DNA from: Subtercola boreus
GTDB taxonomy: Bacteria; Actinomycetota; Actinomycetes; Actinomycetales; Microbacteriaceae
Assembly (NCBI RefSeq): GCF_003399635.1
Contig: NZ_NBXB01000001.1
Location: 1 to 64,000, forward strand
Length of the DNA: 64,000 nucleotides
Direction: 5' to 3'
Under the pieces are notes generated by a model. It had not been told where the DNA came from. It ran no database searches and was given only the letters and a program-made list of their open reading frames with translations. The position numbers and the translations under genes are program-made. Shown in pieces: positions 16,429-25,536 of the stretch (its first letter is position 1; every line of letters begins with the position of its first letter).

Positions 16429-17026
16429 TGCGCGGGCCGACAGCCTGCTTCGATTTGAGGATGGCGTGCTCGTGCGTTCGCTGGCAGCTGCCGCCCATCA
16501 CGAGCAGGTCTCCATGACCGACGGGAAACCGCTGCACCTCTCCTCCGCCCTTCGGACGCAGCGACAGGGTGCGCGCCGCCCCGACCGAGACGATCGCCAC
16601 CATGGTGTCCCGGTTGATCGCCCGGCCGACGCGGTCGCCGTGCCACGCCACACTGTCGTCTCCGGTGCGGTAGAAGCACAGGCCTGCGGTCTCGAAGACC
16701 TGGTCTGCCGGGCGGCGGTAGTGATCGTTGAGGTCGTTCTGAGCGCGCTCGAGCACCGGGTCGGGAAACGTCGCCTCCGGACCGAACCACGACACGAGCC
16801 GCGGCACCTCGACCACCCTGTCGTACATCTCCCGCTTGTCTGCCTGCCACGGAACGTGCTGCGCCAGGCGCTCGAAGAGCGCGTCGGAGTTCGTCACCCA
16901 CCCGGGCCGGATGTCGAGCCAGGCACCCACGCCCAGCACGATGCGGCGCACGGAGTCACCGAGCGTCTCGAGTTCGGGCTCGGCGTCGATGTCGTCGAAG
17001 AGGGAGGACTGGAATGCGATGCTCAT
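16385..17026 (-). CDS. AlkB-like 2-oxoglutarate/Fe(II) dioxygenase
   Basis: Encodes 213 residues. The iron facial triad is visible as AWHGDRVG (HxD) and the later His of CQRTHEHAI. The 2-oxoglutarate-binding arginines are in [10 protein letters not shown] (RxSxxFR). This is the AlkB family, which oxidatively removes alkyl groups from DNA or RNA bases. The upstream TAGGCT (minus strand, 17033-17038) lies 7-12 nt before ATG 17026, so the gene is probably leaderless. It overlaps the convergent hypothetical gene by 44 bp. No Ada-type regulator is nearby. Confidence 0.9.
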   Translation of the reverse strand: MSIAFQSSLFDDIDAEPELETLGDSVRRIVLGVGAWLDIRPGWVTNSDALFERLAQHVPWQADKREMYDRVVEVPRLVSWFGPEATFPDPVLERAQNDLNDHYRRPADQVFETAGLCFYRTGDDSVAWHGDRVGRAINRDTMVAIVSVGAARTLSLRPKGGGEVQRFPVGHGDLLVMGGSCQRTHEHAILKSKQAVGPRISIQFRPYWKRLSA

Positions 17027-17145
17027 CCCGCCAGCCTACAGACATTCGAACATGTGTTCTAGAGATCCGCGCACAGGCGTAAACAGCGGGCGTCGAGTCG
17101 GGGGGAGGGGTATCGCCCGGACCTCCAGTGGGATAGACCGGAGGA

Positions 17146-17490
17146 ATGACGAACCCCGGTTCCGACCGACCACCCGACCTCGACCCGACAAAGGTCACGA
17201 GCCAACCCTCGCTGACCACGTCGACGGGTCGCATCTGGCTGGTCGTCGGCGGCCTCTTCGCCCTGATTGCAGCCGTGATGCTGTTCGCGCTGATGTCGTT
17301 CGCCCCGCACGGGCTCGCGGCGGTCGCGCTCGTGATCGTCGTGCTGCTCTACGTCGCGATGGTCATCACGCAATTGCTCACCCGCCGCGGACGACCCCGG
17401 CTCGGCATCCTTGCGGCACTGATGATCCTGATGGCCCTCGTCGCACTCGGCAGTGTGCTCGTTCTCGCCGCATCCCAGACAACCACCTAG
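17146..17490 (+). CDS. small membrane protein of unknown function
   Basis: Encodes 114 residues: a polar N-terminus of about 28 residues, then three hydrophobic segments (about 30-52, 56-77, 85-107) and a short tail. There is no motif pointing to a function. The ATG follows CCGGAGGA, and TAGACC lies 7-12 nt upstream. It lies 32 bp before the phosphoketolase gene on the same strand and may be cotranscribed. Confidence 0.75.
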   Translation: MTNPGSDRPPDLDPTKVTSQPSLTTSTGRIWLVVGGLFALIAAVMLFALMSFAPHGLAAVALVIVVLLYVAMVITQLLTRRGRPRLGILAALMILMALVALGSVLVLAASQTTT

Positions 17491-17522
17491 AAGATCCCGG
17501 CAACGCCCGAAGGAAGGTTCCC

Positions 17523-19991
17523 ATGAACACCCCCACGACCTGGCCGCACCTCGAACCGCAGAAGCTCGAAGGCGAGGAGCTCCGGCGAGTCGATGCCTGG
17601 TGGCGTGCTGCCAACTACCTCTCGATCGGGCAGATCTACCTGCTCGACAACCCGCTCCTGCGGCAGCCGCTCAGCCGGGACGACATCAAACCGCGCCTGC
17701 TCGGGCACTGGGGCACCACCCCGGGGCTGAATTTCGTCTACGCACACCTCAACCGCATCATCCAGCAGCGCGACCAGGCCACGCTCTACATCACCGGGCC
17801 CGGCCACGGCGGCCCTGGGATGGTCGCAAACGCCTGGCTCGACGGCACGTACAGCGAGGTCTACTCCCCCATCACGCAGAACGAGAAGGGCATGCAACGA
17901 CTCTTTCGTCAGTTCTCGTTCCCGGGCGGCATACCCAGCCACAACGCACCGGAGACCCCGGGTTCCATCCACGAGGGAGGCGAACTCGGGTATTCGCTGT
18001 CCCACGCCTACGGTGCCGCATTCGACAATCCGAATCTGCTCGTCGCCTGTGTCGTCGGCGACGGCGAGGCCGAGACGGGCCCGCTTGCCACCAGCTGGCA
18101 TTCGAATACGTTCCTGGATGCCGCCCAGGATGGCGTCGTGCTGCCGATCCTGCACCTCAACGGCTACAAGATCGCCAACCCCACGGTGCTGGCCCGGATG
18201 CCCGAGGAGCAGCTTCTCGCCCTGATGCGCGGCTACGGGCACAACCCGCACCTCGTCTCCGGTGGATTCGACGGCGAAGACCCACTCCTCGTTCACGAAC
18301 GGATGGCCGAGACCCTCGACCTCGTGCTGAACGAGATCGCCGACATCAAGCAGCAGGCCGCCGACGGAACACTCGAGGGCACGCCGAACTGGCCGATGAT
18401 CATCCTCCGCACCCCGAAGGGCTGGACGTGCCCGGCCGAGATCGACGGCCTCCCCGTCGAGAACACCTGGCGCGCACACCAGGTTCCGCTGGCGAATGCG
18501 AGGGACACCGAAGCGCACACGCGCATCCTCGAAGACTGGATGCAGAAGTACAAGCCCGAGGAACTCTTCGACGAGTCGGGCAAACCTCTCGACTTCATCA
18601 CCTCGCTCGCACCGGCCGGCGAGCTGCGCATGAGCGCCACCCCGTTCGCCAACGGCGGCGTGCTGCGAAAGGAGCTCGACCTGCCCGACTTCCGGAAGCA
18701 CGGCGTCGAGGTTCCCTCCCCCGGGGCGACGAGCGAATCGGCGACCCGGATCCTCGGAGACTGGCTGGCGGGGGTGATCGAACAGAACCCTGACAACTTC
18801 CGGATCTTCGGGCCCGACGAGACGGCATCCAACCGCCTGCAGGGTGTCTATGCAGCCACCGACAAACAGTGGAACAGCGCGATCTGGCCTGTGGACGAAC
18901 ACCTCGCCAGAGCCGGGCGGGTCATGGAGATGCTGTCGGAGCACCAGTGCGAGGGCTGGCTCGAGGGCTACCTGCTGACCGGGCGGCACGGTCTGTTCAA
19001 CTGCTACGAGGCGTTCATCCACATCATCGACTCGATGGCAAACCAGCATGCGAAGTGGCTGAAGGTCTCCCGTTCGATTCCCTGGCGACGATCGATCTCC
19101 TCATTGAACTACCTGCTCTCGTCCCATGTCTGGCGCCAGGACCACAACGGTTTCAGCCACCAGGATCCCGGGTTCATCGACCATATGGTGAACAAGAAGG
19201 CCGATGTGGTGCGCATCTACCTTCCGGTCGACGCGAACACCCTGCTGTCGACCTACGACCACTGCCTCCGGTCGGTCGACTACATCAACGTCGTCGTGGC
19301 GGGCAAACAGCCCGCTCCCAACTGGCTGACGATGGACGAAGCCGTCGCGCACTGCACCCGGGGTCTCGGCATCTGGGACTGGGCCGGCACCGAGGTGCAG
19401 GGCGAGGAGCCCGACGTCGTGCTGGCCTGTGCCGGCGATGTGCCCGCCCTCGAGACGCTGGCTGCGGCGGCCCTGCTCCGCGAGCATCTCCCCGACCTCG
19501 CGGTGCGCGTCGTGAACGTCATCGACCTGATGCGCCTGCAGTCCGCCACCGAGCATCCGCACGGGCTGCCCGACCCGGAATTCGACACGATCTTCACCAC
19601 CACGAAACCCGTGGTGTTCGCCTATCACGGCTATCCGTCGCTCATCCACCGTCTGACCTACCGGCGCATCGGTCACAACAACCTGCACGTGCGCGGCTAC
19701 AAGGAGGAGGGCACGACGACAACGCCGTTCGACATGGTGATGATGAACGACCTCGACCGGTATCACCTGGTCATCGACGTGATCGATCGGGTTCCCGGGC
19801 TTGCCGTGTGCGCAGCCACGCTCCGCCAGCAGATGCAGGATGCCCGTATGCGCGCCCGGGCATACACCCGTGAGCACGGGGAGGACATCCCCGAGGTGGC
19901 CGAATGGAGCTGGGGGCGGGGCGGTGGCGTCGGCATCTCGCAGCAGAGCACGACGGCCGACGACACCGGCGACGACAACGCGGTCGCGTAG
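17523..19991 (+). CDS. xfp: phosphoketolase (Xfp)
   Basis: Encodes 822 residues, the normal length. Thiamine-diphosphate enzyme that cleaves xylulose 5-phosphate (and often fructose 6-phosphate) with phosphate to acetyl phosphate plus an aldose phosphate. Family signatures are intact: [55 protein letters not shown] and [23 protein letters not shown] 17523 is preceded by GGAAGG. Acetate kinase or phosphotransacetylase are not in the window, so the acetyl phosphate is processed by distant genes. Confidence 0.95.
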   Translation: MNTPTTWPHLEPQKLEGEELRRVDAWWRAANYLSIGQIYLLDNPLLRQPLSRDDIKPRLLGHWGTTPGLNFVYAHLNRIIQQRDQATLYITGPGHGGPGMVANAWLDGTYSEVYSPITQNEKGMQRLFRQFSFPGGIPSHNAPETPGSIHEGGELGYSLSHAYGAAFDNPNLLVACVVGDGEAETGPLATSWHSNTFLDAAQDGVVLPILHLNGYKIANPTVLARMPEEQLLALMRGYGHNPHLVSGGFDGEDPLLVHERMAETLDLVLNEIADIKQQAADGTLEGTPNWPMIILRTPKGWTCPAEIDGLPVENTWRAHQVPLANARDTEAHTRILEDWMQKYKPEELFDESGKPLDFITSLAPAGELRMSATPFANGGVLRKELDLPDFRKHGVEVPSPGATSESATRILGDWLAGVIEQNPDNFRIFGPDETASNRLQGVYAATDKQWNSAIWPVDEHLARAGRVMEMLSEHQCEGWLEGYLLTGRHGLFNCYEAFIHIIDSMANQHAKWLKVSRSIPWRRSISSLNYLLSSHVWRQDHNGFSHQDPGFIDHMVNKKADVVRIYLPVDANTLLSTYDHCLRSVDYINVVVAGKQPAPNWLTMDEAVAHCTRGLGIWDWAGTEVQGEEPDVVLACAGDVPALETLAAAALLREHLPDLAVRVVNVIDLMRLQSATEHPHGLPDPEFDTIFTTTKPVVFAYHGYPSLIHRLTYRRIGHNNLHVRGYKEEGTTTTPFDMVMMNDLDRYHLVIDVIDRVPGLAVCAATLRQQMQDARMRARAYTREHGEDIPEVAEWSWGRGGGVGISQQSTTADDTGDDNAVA

Positions 19992-20008
19992 CGCAGCCCG
20001 GTTGTGGC

Positions 20009-21340
20009 TCAGCGAGCGGAGGTCGCCGGCCGGCGCCGCTCGCTGAGAGCGCCGACGACACCGAACACGCCGACCACGAGCGCCGCCCACGCTGCGACCT
20101 CGAATGCGCTGTAGGCCGAACCGCGGTCGATCGCGGCTCCGACCACGGCGCCGCCGAGCGTGACCCCGACCGAGAGCCCGATAGAGGGCCAGGTGAGCGC
20201 TTCGGTGAGCCGGGAATCTTCGACCAGCCCGGCGATGAGCGAGGTGCCCGAGATCAGCACCGGAGTCGTGACCAGCCCCGCGACGAAGATGAGGCTCGCG
20301 AGCGCGACCGGCGTCTGGAGCACGAGCAGGCACGGCACCACCACCGTGTAGGCGAGCGTCGCCACGAGCACCCGGCGGGCCGGTGCCCAGCGGGCGCTCA
20401 GCGGCCCGAACGCGAACCCCGCCACGACACTTCCGGTGGCAAAGACAGCCAGGATGACACCCGTGAGCCACGGCTCCCCCGCCTGGCGGGAGATGCTGAT
20501 CGCTCCCACATCGACCGAGGCGAAGACCACCCCGACTCCGAGGTAGACCGGCAGCAGTCCGAGCACACCGGCGGGCAGGCGGAAGCGCTGCCGCAGAGGC
20601 AGAGGCAGAGCAATCGCAGGCGGCGGGACCGGCACCACCGGCGGCATGGTGCTGCGCTGCATCCACAGGGCGACCCCTCCGACCAGCGTCACGAGCACCC
20701 CCGCCGTGAATCCCGCAAGCGGTCCCGCTGTCGCGGCGATCAGCGTCACGGCGGGTGGGCCGACCACGAACACCAGTTCGTCGTTGACCGCCTCGAGAGC
20801 GAGCGAGGTGTGCCGGCTCTCATTCGACTCCAGCACTCGACGCCAGCGCGCCCGAACGAGAGAACCCATGTCGAGGGAGCCTGCCCCGAGCGCGAACGCA
20901 CACACGAACCAGCTCCATACCGGGGCTCCGAGCACGATCGTCAGGGCGAGAGCCGCTGCCGCGACCACGGTGGCGGCGAGGCTGACCGGCAGCACCAGGG
21001 CCTGGCCCCGCGCATCCGCCGCCCGCGACCACAACGGGCCACCCACCGCGATACCGAGCACGATGGTTCCGGCAACGGCGCCTGCCAGAGTGAAGCTGCC
21101 GGTCTGCGCGGAGATGAGCAGGATGGTCGCGATTCCGCTCGTCGAACGGGCGAACCGACCGAGCCAGCCCGCAAGCGTGAACTGCCACGATCCGGGCACG
21201 CCCAGAATGTCGGCATACGACCCGAACACGCGCAGGCGCTCCCGCGGGCGCTCCCCCCGGCGCAGTGAATCCGACGAGACCAACGAACCCTCACCGCCCT
21301 GCCCCGAAGGCAGGTGAGCCTGCCGGCCACTCGGGGCCAC
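20009..21340 (-). CDS. major facilitator superfamily transporter
   Basis: Encodes 443 residues with about twelve hydrophobic segments. The region after TM2 (GGPLWSRAADARGQA) resembles the MFS loop 2-3 signature, and the overall pattern fits the YfcJ/drug-efflux-like subgroup. Substrate unknown. The start is GTG 21340: TAAACT (minus strand, 21347-21352) lies exactly 7-12 nt upstream, so the gene is leaderless despite a GGAG nearby. It ends 18 bp after the phosphoketolase stop, convergent. Confidence 0.85.
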   Translation of the reverse strand: MAPSGRQAHLPSGQGGEGSLVSSDSLRRGERPRERLRVFGSYADILGVPGSWQFTLAGWLGRFARSTSGIATILLISAQTGSFTLAGAVAGTIVLGIAVGGPLWSRAADARGQALVLPVSLAATVVAAAALALTIVLGAPVWSWFVCAFALGAGSLDMGSLVRARWRRVLESNESRHTSLALEAVNDELVFVVGPPAVTLIAATAGPLAGFTAGVLVTLVGGVALWMQRSTMPPVVPVPPPAIALPLPLRQRFRLPAGVLGLLPVYLGVGVVFASVDVGAISISRQAGEPWLTGVILAVFATGSVVAGFAFGPLSARWAPARRVLVATLAYTVVVPCLLVLQTPVALASLIFVAGLVTTPVLISGTSLIAGLVEDSRLTEALTWPSIGLSVGVTLGGAVVGAAIDRGSAYSAFEVAAWAALVVGVFGVVGALSERRRPATSAR

Positions 21341-21419
21341 GGCTCCAGTTTAGACGACAGGCCGTTCGGACGGCGGGCGAAGTAGAGTTGACCAACCGAC
21401 AACGCCTGGTGGGAGTCTC

Positions 21420-21965
21420 ATGGAGCGCGAGCAACTGGTCATGTTCACTGTGGTCGGAGTGAGCTTCTCGCCACCCGACGTCGCGTTCGACATCGTCGTT
21501 CCGCGTGACGACAGCACCCTCTTCAAGGGGTACCTCAAGGTGCTCCCCGCCGTGGTCGACACGGTCGACTTTGAAGGCGGCGACTACGACCACCCCGGGG
21601 CATCCAGAACCGTGAAGCTCTCCGACGGCGGCTCGTTCCGCGAGGAGATCGTGCGCTACGAGCGCCCGGGAACGACCGCTCCGGATGCCGCGGGCCACTT
21701 CGACTACGACGTCACGCTGTTCACCGGCATCCTCAGCCGCATCGTCTCCGAGGGCATCGCCCGCTGGACCTACGCACCCGGCTCGACAGGCCGCACCCAC
21801 ATCATGTGGACGTACGGCTACCGCCCGCTGCCCGGTCGACGGTTTCTCGTGAAACGCGTCATCGGCCCGCTCTGGATGCAGTACATGCGTCGTGGCATGG
21901 CCGCCGCCCTCACCGCCGTCGCCGAATCCCGCCCCGCAGAGGTCGCCCCGCCGGATGAGTCGTGA
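21420..21965 (+). CDS. SRPBCC-like conserved protein
   Basis: Encodes 181 residues. Alternating beta-strand-rich segments, a central RTVKLSDGGSFREEIVRYE strand pair and a long C-terminal helix (VKRVIGPLWMQYMRRGMAAAL) fit the START/SRPBCC (polyketide cyclase-like) fold that binds hydrophobic ligands. No function can be named. A -10 candidate TAGAGT lies at 21383-21388, giving a leader with GGGAG before ATG 21420. It overlaps the following hydrolase-like gene by 4 bp (GTGA), so the two are coupled. Confidence 0.6.
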   Translation: MEREQLVMFTVVGVSFSPPDVAFDIVVPRDDSTLFKGYLKVLPAVVDTVDFEGGDYDHPGASRTVKLSDGGSFREEIVRYERPGTTAPDAAGHFDYDVTLFTGILSRIVSEGIARWTYAPGSTGRTHIMWTYGYRPLPGRRFLVKRVIGPLWMQYMRRGMAAALTAVAESRPAEVAPPDES

Positions 21966-22630
21966 GCGCGTTCATCGACATCCCCTCCCCCGGCTGGCCC
22001 CTCACCTTCGGCACGCCGGGCAATCCCTGCGTGGTGATCGTCCATGACCGTTTCGGTCGATTGCCCTACCTCGAGTCCTACGCCACAGCACTGGCGAACC
22101 GTGGGTTCTTCGTCGTCGTTCCAGACCTCTTCAACGGACTCGCCACGATCGACGGGCCGAGCGCCGACGAGCTGCGCGGTGGCTTGGATCTGGGTTTCGC
22201 GCTGGCGACCCTCGACGATGCCATCGAGCTCGGGCGGGGTGGCTCGGCGGCCACCTCCACGTCGGCGGGGGCGAAAGTCGGCATCCTCGGGTTCGAGGTC
22301 GGCGGCTGGCTGGGGCTCCAGGCCGGGCAGGCAGGCTCGGCGGACGCCGTCGTCTCGTACGCCGGGGGCCTGGCTGAGAGCGAATCGGGCATCCTGCCCT
22401 GCCCCGTGCTGCTGAACTACTCCGACCTCGGCGAGTGGGGAACCGGCACCGAAGCCGACCAGTTCGTCAGCCGGCTGAAGGAGATGGGAACGCCGGTCAC
22501 TCGGCACACCTACATCGGCACGAACGACATCTTCGCGAACGCAACCCTGATCGAGCGCCTCGACAAGAACGCTGCTGCGTTGGCGTTCGCCCGGTCGACG
22601 AACTTCCTGCAGGAGCAGCTGACTGACTGA
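21962..22630 (+). CDS. dienelactone hydrolase-family protein lacking the nucleophile
   Basis: Encodes 222 residues with the alpha/beta hydrolase order of the DLH family: VVIVHDRFGRLPYLESYATAL near the N-terminus, VVVPDLFNG and a predicted strand-turn-helix GILGFEVGGWLG. In active members the elbow reads GxCxGG or GxSxGG; here residue 112 is Glu, so the usual Cys/Ser nucleophile is absent. An Asp and a His (TRHTYIG) are present late in the protein. It may be a pseudoenzyme or binding protein. GTG start overlaps the SRPBCC-like gene. Confidence 0.75.
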   Translation: MSAFIDIPSPGWPLTFGTPGNPCVVIVHDRFGRLPYLESYATALANRGFFVVVPDLFNGLATIDGPSADELRGGLDLGFALATLDDAIELGRGGSAATSTSAGAKVGILGFEVGGWLGLQAGQAGSADAVVSYAGGLAESESGILPCPVLLNYSDLGEWGTGTEADQFVSRLKEMGTPVTRHTYIGTNDIFANATLIERLDKNAAALAFARSTNFLQEQLTD

Positions 22631-22635
22631 ACTCC

Positions 22636-23154
22636 CTAGCCCCTCACATCGTGGAGGTGGTGCACCGGGTCGTGGATGAAGTAGCAGGCGAGGCTCTCGA
22701 CCGTGAACGACGAGCCGTCGCCGCGGCGACCGGTGCGCTGCCGCGAGCCTCCGGGTACGGCTTCGAACGCTCGGGCGGCCTTCTCGGCAGCCTCGGTCAG
22801 TTCGCGCAAGACGGTCGCCGGGTCCTGCTCGCTGTAGCGTTCCTCGAGCGCCGTCGCGTCCTGGTCCCAGTTTGGGAAGGCCGGATCGTCTTCGGCCAGC
22901 ATCAGCTCGAGTCGCCCCCGGAAGATCCGGAACACGTCGCGCACGTGCGCAGCGTACTCGAGATCGGACCAGGTCGACGCGTCCGGCCTGTCGCCGACTC
23001 CCGGCCGGACGAGCACGGCTGGCCAGGCCGCCGCATTCTCCCTGACCAGGCCGGGAACCTCATCGAGCGTGATCGCCCCCGAGTCGAAACCGCATTCGGA
23101 GCATTCGCGCTCGAGCACCCAGGTCCAGTTCTTCGTGTCGGGAACGATAGTCAT
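22636..23154 (-). CDS. DinB superfamily protein
   Basis: Encodes 172 residues of the DinB/maleylpyruvate-isomerase-N four-helix fold. It has LEYAAHVRDVFRIFRGRLELML with the first metal His, and the C-terminal CYFIHDPVHHLHDV with the remaining histidines expected for metal binding. The exact reaction is unknown; related proteins transfer or accept thiols such as mycothiol or bacillithiol. TAGGAT (minus strand, 23161-23166) lies 7-12 nt before the start, so it is leaderless and divergent from the DUF2470 gene. Confidence 0.85.
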   Translation of the reverse strand: MTIVPDTKNWTWVLERECSECGFDSGAITLDEVPGLVRENAAAWPAVLVRPGVGDRPDASTWSDLEYAAHVRDVFRIFRGRLELMLAEDDPAFPNWDQDATALEERYSEQDPATVLRELTEAAEKAARAFEAVPGGSRQRTGRRGDGSSFTVESLACYFIHDPVHHLHDVRG

Positions 23155-23160
23155 GCGCTC

Positions 23161-23256
23161 ATCCTATGAAGCCGCCAGCCGCAGCGCGTCCCGGTTCGGG
23201 CCAGCGCCCGACGACTTCCTGCCAACCCGGACACACCGGGCCGATTCCGCTACGGT
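23161..23256. promoter_or_regulatory. divergent leaderless promoters, DinB gene and DUF2470 gene
   Basis: TAGGAT on the minus strand (23161-23166) serves the DinB start at 23154, and TACGGT on the plus strand (23251-23256) serves the ATG at 23264. Both -10 hexamers end about 7-8 nt before their start codon, as expected when transcription begins at the start codon. Confidence 0.55.
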
Positions 23257-23263
23257 TGCCCCC

Positions 23264-23575
23264 ATGACTGCATTCGAACCCGATGTCGTGGCTGCCATCC
23301 TCTCCCACATGAACAACGACCACCCCGACGACAACCTCGTGATCGTGCGGGCCTTCGGTGCGCCGGATGCCGAACGGGCCGCCATGGTCGACCTCGACAC
23401 GGTCGGGGGCACGTGGACAGCGTGGCTGGTCCCCGAAGACGAGACGGTTCAGGTGGTCATCCCGTGGCCCGCCGGCACGATCGCCACCCGAGGCGAGGTC
23501 CGCCGGGAGATCGTGGCGCTCTACGACGCAGCATCCTCGGCCCTCGGTCTTCCTGCGCGCGACCACGTCGGGTAA
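23264..23575 (+). CDS. DUF2470 domain protein
   Basis: Encodes 103 residues: a free-standing DUF2470 domain, with HMNNDHPDDNLVIVRAFG near the start and VVIPWPAGTIATRGEVRREIV later. In HugZ-like heme-degrading proteins this domain is C-terminal and helps bind heme. Here it is followed after 29 bp by a heme oxygenase gene, so a role in heme handling is a reasonable inference. Start ATG 23264 is leaderless-type (TACGGT 8-13 nt upstream). Its stop codon lies inside the iron box of the next gene. Confidence 0.85.
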   Translation: MTAFEPDVVAAILSHMNNDHPDDNLVIVRAFGAPDAERAAMVDLDTVGGTWTAWLVPEDETVQVVIPWPAGTIATRGEVRREIVALYDAASSALGLPARDHVG

Positions 23576-23591
23576 GGTAAGGGCAACCTAA
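23573..23591 (+). promoter_or_regulatory. DtxR/IdeR iron box before heme oxygenase gene
   Basis: TAAGGTAAGGGCAACCTAA matches the 19-bp IdeR/DtxR consensus TWAGGTWAGSCTWACCTWA at 17 positions (mismatches at 11 and 12). It overlaps a TAACCT -10 candidate (23589-23594) just ahead of the GTG at 23605. The first three bases are the DUF2470 stop codon. Iron-loaded IdeR would repress heme oxygenase. Confidence 0.8.
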
Positions 23592-23604
23592 CCTAGGAGT
23601 CGCT

Positions 23605-24258
23605 GTGTCGAATGTGATCCCCTTCTCGCAGGCCCTCCGCGAGCGCACCTGGTCGGGGCGCGGCGCGAGTGAGAGCGCCGGGTTCATGACCGACCTCATG
23701 AACGGCAAGGGCAACCGCGACGACTACATCGCGGTTGTCGCCCAGCACTTCTTCATCTATGAGGCCATTGAGGCTGCCGCCGAGCGCATGAAGAACGACC
23801 CCGTGGCGGCATCGTTCATCTCACCGAAGCTGACGCGGCTGCCGGCGATCACCGAAGACCTGCGCTTCCTGATCGGCGACGACTGGGCGGAGCAGATCAC
23901 GCCGCTGCCGACGACAGCCCGTTACGTGGCCCGCATCAACGAGGTCGGGGCGACGTGGAGCGGAGGGTTCATCGCCCACCACTACACCCGGTACCTGGGC
24001 GATCTCTCGGGCGGCCAGTTCATCCGCACCCTGATGCAGCGCCAGTTCGGCTTCGAGACGAACGGCGTCGGCTTCTACCTCTTCGCCGACATCGCCGAAC
24101 CGCGGGAGTTCAAGGACACCTACCGTGCCCAGCTCGACGCCGTCGGCTGGAGCGACAACGAGCGCGAGCGTGTCATCGACGAGGTCGTCGCCGCGTACGG
24201 TTTCAACACCGACCTCTTCCTCGACCTCGCCCACGCGAAGGCAGTCGCTGCGGCCTGA
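23605..24258 (+). CDS. heme oxygenase family protein with Arg at the proximal ligand position
   Basis: Encodes 217 residues of the HmuO/biliverdin-producing heme oxygenase family. The early helix LRERTWSGRGASESAGFM aligns to the canonical TxxxH...E...FM, where His (20 in HmuO) ligates heme; here residue 19 is Arg (CGC). The distal helix GDLSGGQF (132-139) is intact. His48 on the next helix is a possible substitute ligand, but that is speculation. GTG 23605 has AGGAG upstream. The iron box and the DUF2470 neighbour support a role in heme iron acquisition. Confidence 0.85.
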   Translation: MSNVIPFSQALRERTWSGRGASESAGFMTDLMNGKGNRDDYIAVVAQHFFIYEAIEAAAERMKNDPVAASFISPKLTRLPAITEDLRFLIGDDWAEQITPLPTTARYVARINEVGATWSGGFIAHHYTRYLGDLSGGQFIRTLMQRQFGFETNGVGFYLFADIAEPREFKDTYRAQLDAVGWSDNERERVIDEVVAAYGFNTDLFLDLAHAKAVAAA

Positions 24259-24261
24259 CCC

Positions 24262-25536
24262 TCAGCCGCGGCGCATGAAGCGCTGCACGTTCGCGTCGAC
24301 GATGATGTCGGCCGGCCGGAGCGGTCTCGTCAGGTAGAGCCCCTCCAGGGAGGTGAGCCTGCTGAGTGCCACGTAGGTCTGGCCAGAACTGAACACCCGT
24401 GACCCGAGGTCGACGATCGCGGAGTCGTAGGTCTTTCCCTGCGACTTGTGGATGGTGACAGCCCACGCCAGCCGCAACGGGAACTGGGTGAACTCCCCCA
24501 CCACGTCTTTCGTGAGCTCCTTGCTCGTGGCCGAGTAGGAGTACTTGTACTTCTCCCAGCTCACCGGCTCCACCTCGTGCACGTCGCCGTCGACCTCCAC
24601 CCAGACGGATCCCGCGATCTTCGTCACCGTGCCGACGGTGCCGTTCACCCAGCGCTGCTCGGAGTCGTTGCGGAGGAACATCACCCGCGCACCGGCCTTC
24701 AATTCGAGGCTCTCGTCGGCCGGGAAGGTGCGGCCGGCGAAGTCACCGGAGACCTCTGCCCGAGCTGTCTTCACCGGGCCCTTCAACCGCTTCAGCGCCT
24801 CCGCGTTGATGCGGTTGACCGAGTCGTTGCGGGTCGCGAGGGTGATCGTGCCGTCATTCGGCGGCGTACGCGCTCCAGCACCGTTCAGAACGTCGGCGAT
24901 CTCCTTGGTGACCATGCCGTGCCGCACCGCATTCAGCATGAATTTGAAGTCGTCGTCGCTCTGCCGGTGGATCTCCGTCAGTTCGACGATGTTCAGCTGC
25001 GTCTCGCCCCAGACCTTCGCGTCGAAGAACCACATCGAGGCGTAGTGGTCGGAGAAGTACGCCCGTTCATCGGAGTCGCCCGGCACCGGAGCCAGCTGGT
25101 AGGGGTCGCCGAACAGCACCACCTGCACCCCACCGAAGGCTTCGAGCGGTCGTTGCCTGGCTTGTCTCAGGCTTCGGTCGATCGCGTCCATCAGGTCGGC
25201 ATTGACCATCGACACCTCGTCGATGACCAGAGTGTCGATCGTGTTGAGGAGCTTCCGCACCTCGGCGTTCTGGTCGATGTCGTGGTCGGCGATCACGCCG
25301 ATCGGCAGCCGGAAGAGCGAATGGATGGTCTGGCCGCCCACATTCAGGGCGGCGACGCCTGTCGGGGCAGAGATCACCAGTTGCTTCTCGGTGTTCCAGG
25401 CGAGATGGTTCAGCAGCGTGGACTTGCCCGTGCCCGCCCGACCGGTCACGAAGACGTGCTTCTTGGTGCTCTCGATGAGCTCGAAGACCCGCTGCTGCTC
25501 GGCCGAGAGCGTCTTTGCGCCGACCGGGCCACTCAC
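24262..25536 (-). CDS. PIF1-like ATP-dependent helicase/AAA protein
   Basis: Encodes 424 residues. Walker A GRAGTGKST (about 25-33), SAPTGVAALNVGG (motif Ia), Walker B VIDEVSM, motif III VVLFGDPYQLAPVP, and the C-terminal UvrD/RecD-like element AWAVTIHKSQGKTYD and SRLTSLEGLYL mark a superfamily 1B (PIF1/RecD2-like) 5'-3' DNA helicase. It probably acts in DNA repair or G-quadruplex/R-loop resolution; the specific role is unknown. Start GTG 25536 overlaps the stop of the CopD/CtaG gene as GTGA; the frame is open far upstream but that extension is a shadow. Confidence 0.9.
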   Translation of the reverse strand: MSGPVGAKTLSAEQQRVFELIESTKKHVFVTGRAGTGKSTLLNHLAWNTEKQLVISAPTGVAALNVGGQTIHSLFRLPIGVIADHDIDQNAEVRKLLNTIDTLVIDEVSMVNADLMDAIDRSLRQARQRPLEAFGGVQVVLFGDPYQLAPVPGDSDERAYFSDHYASMWFFDAKVWGETQLNIVELTEIHRQSDDDFKFMLNAVRHGMVTKEIADVLNGAGARTPPNDGTITLATRNDSVNRINAEALKRLKGPVKTARAEVSGDFAGRTFPADESLELKAGARVMFLRNDSEQRWVNGTVGTVTKIAGSVWVEVDGDVHEVEPVSWEKYKYSYSATSKELTKDVVGEFTQFPLRLAWAVTIHKSQGKTYDSAIVDLGSRVFSSGQTYVALSRLTSLEGLYLTRPLRPADIIVDANVQRFMRRG

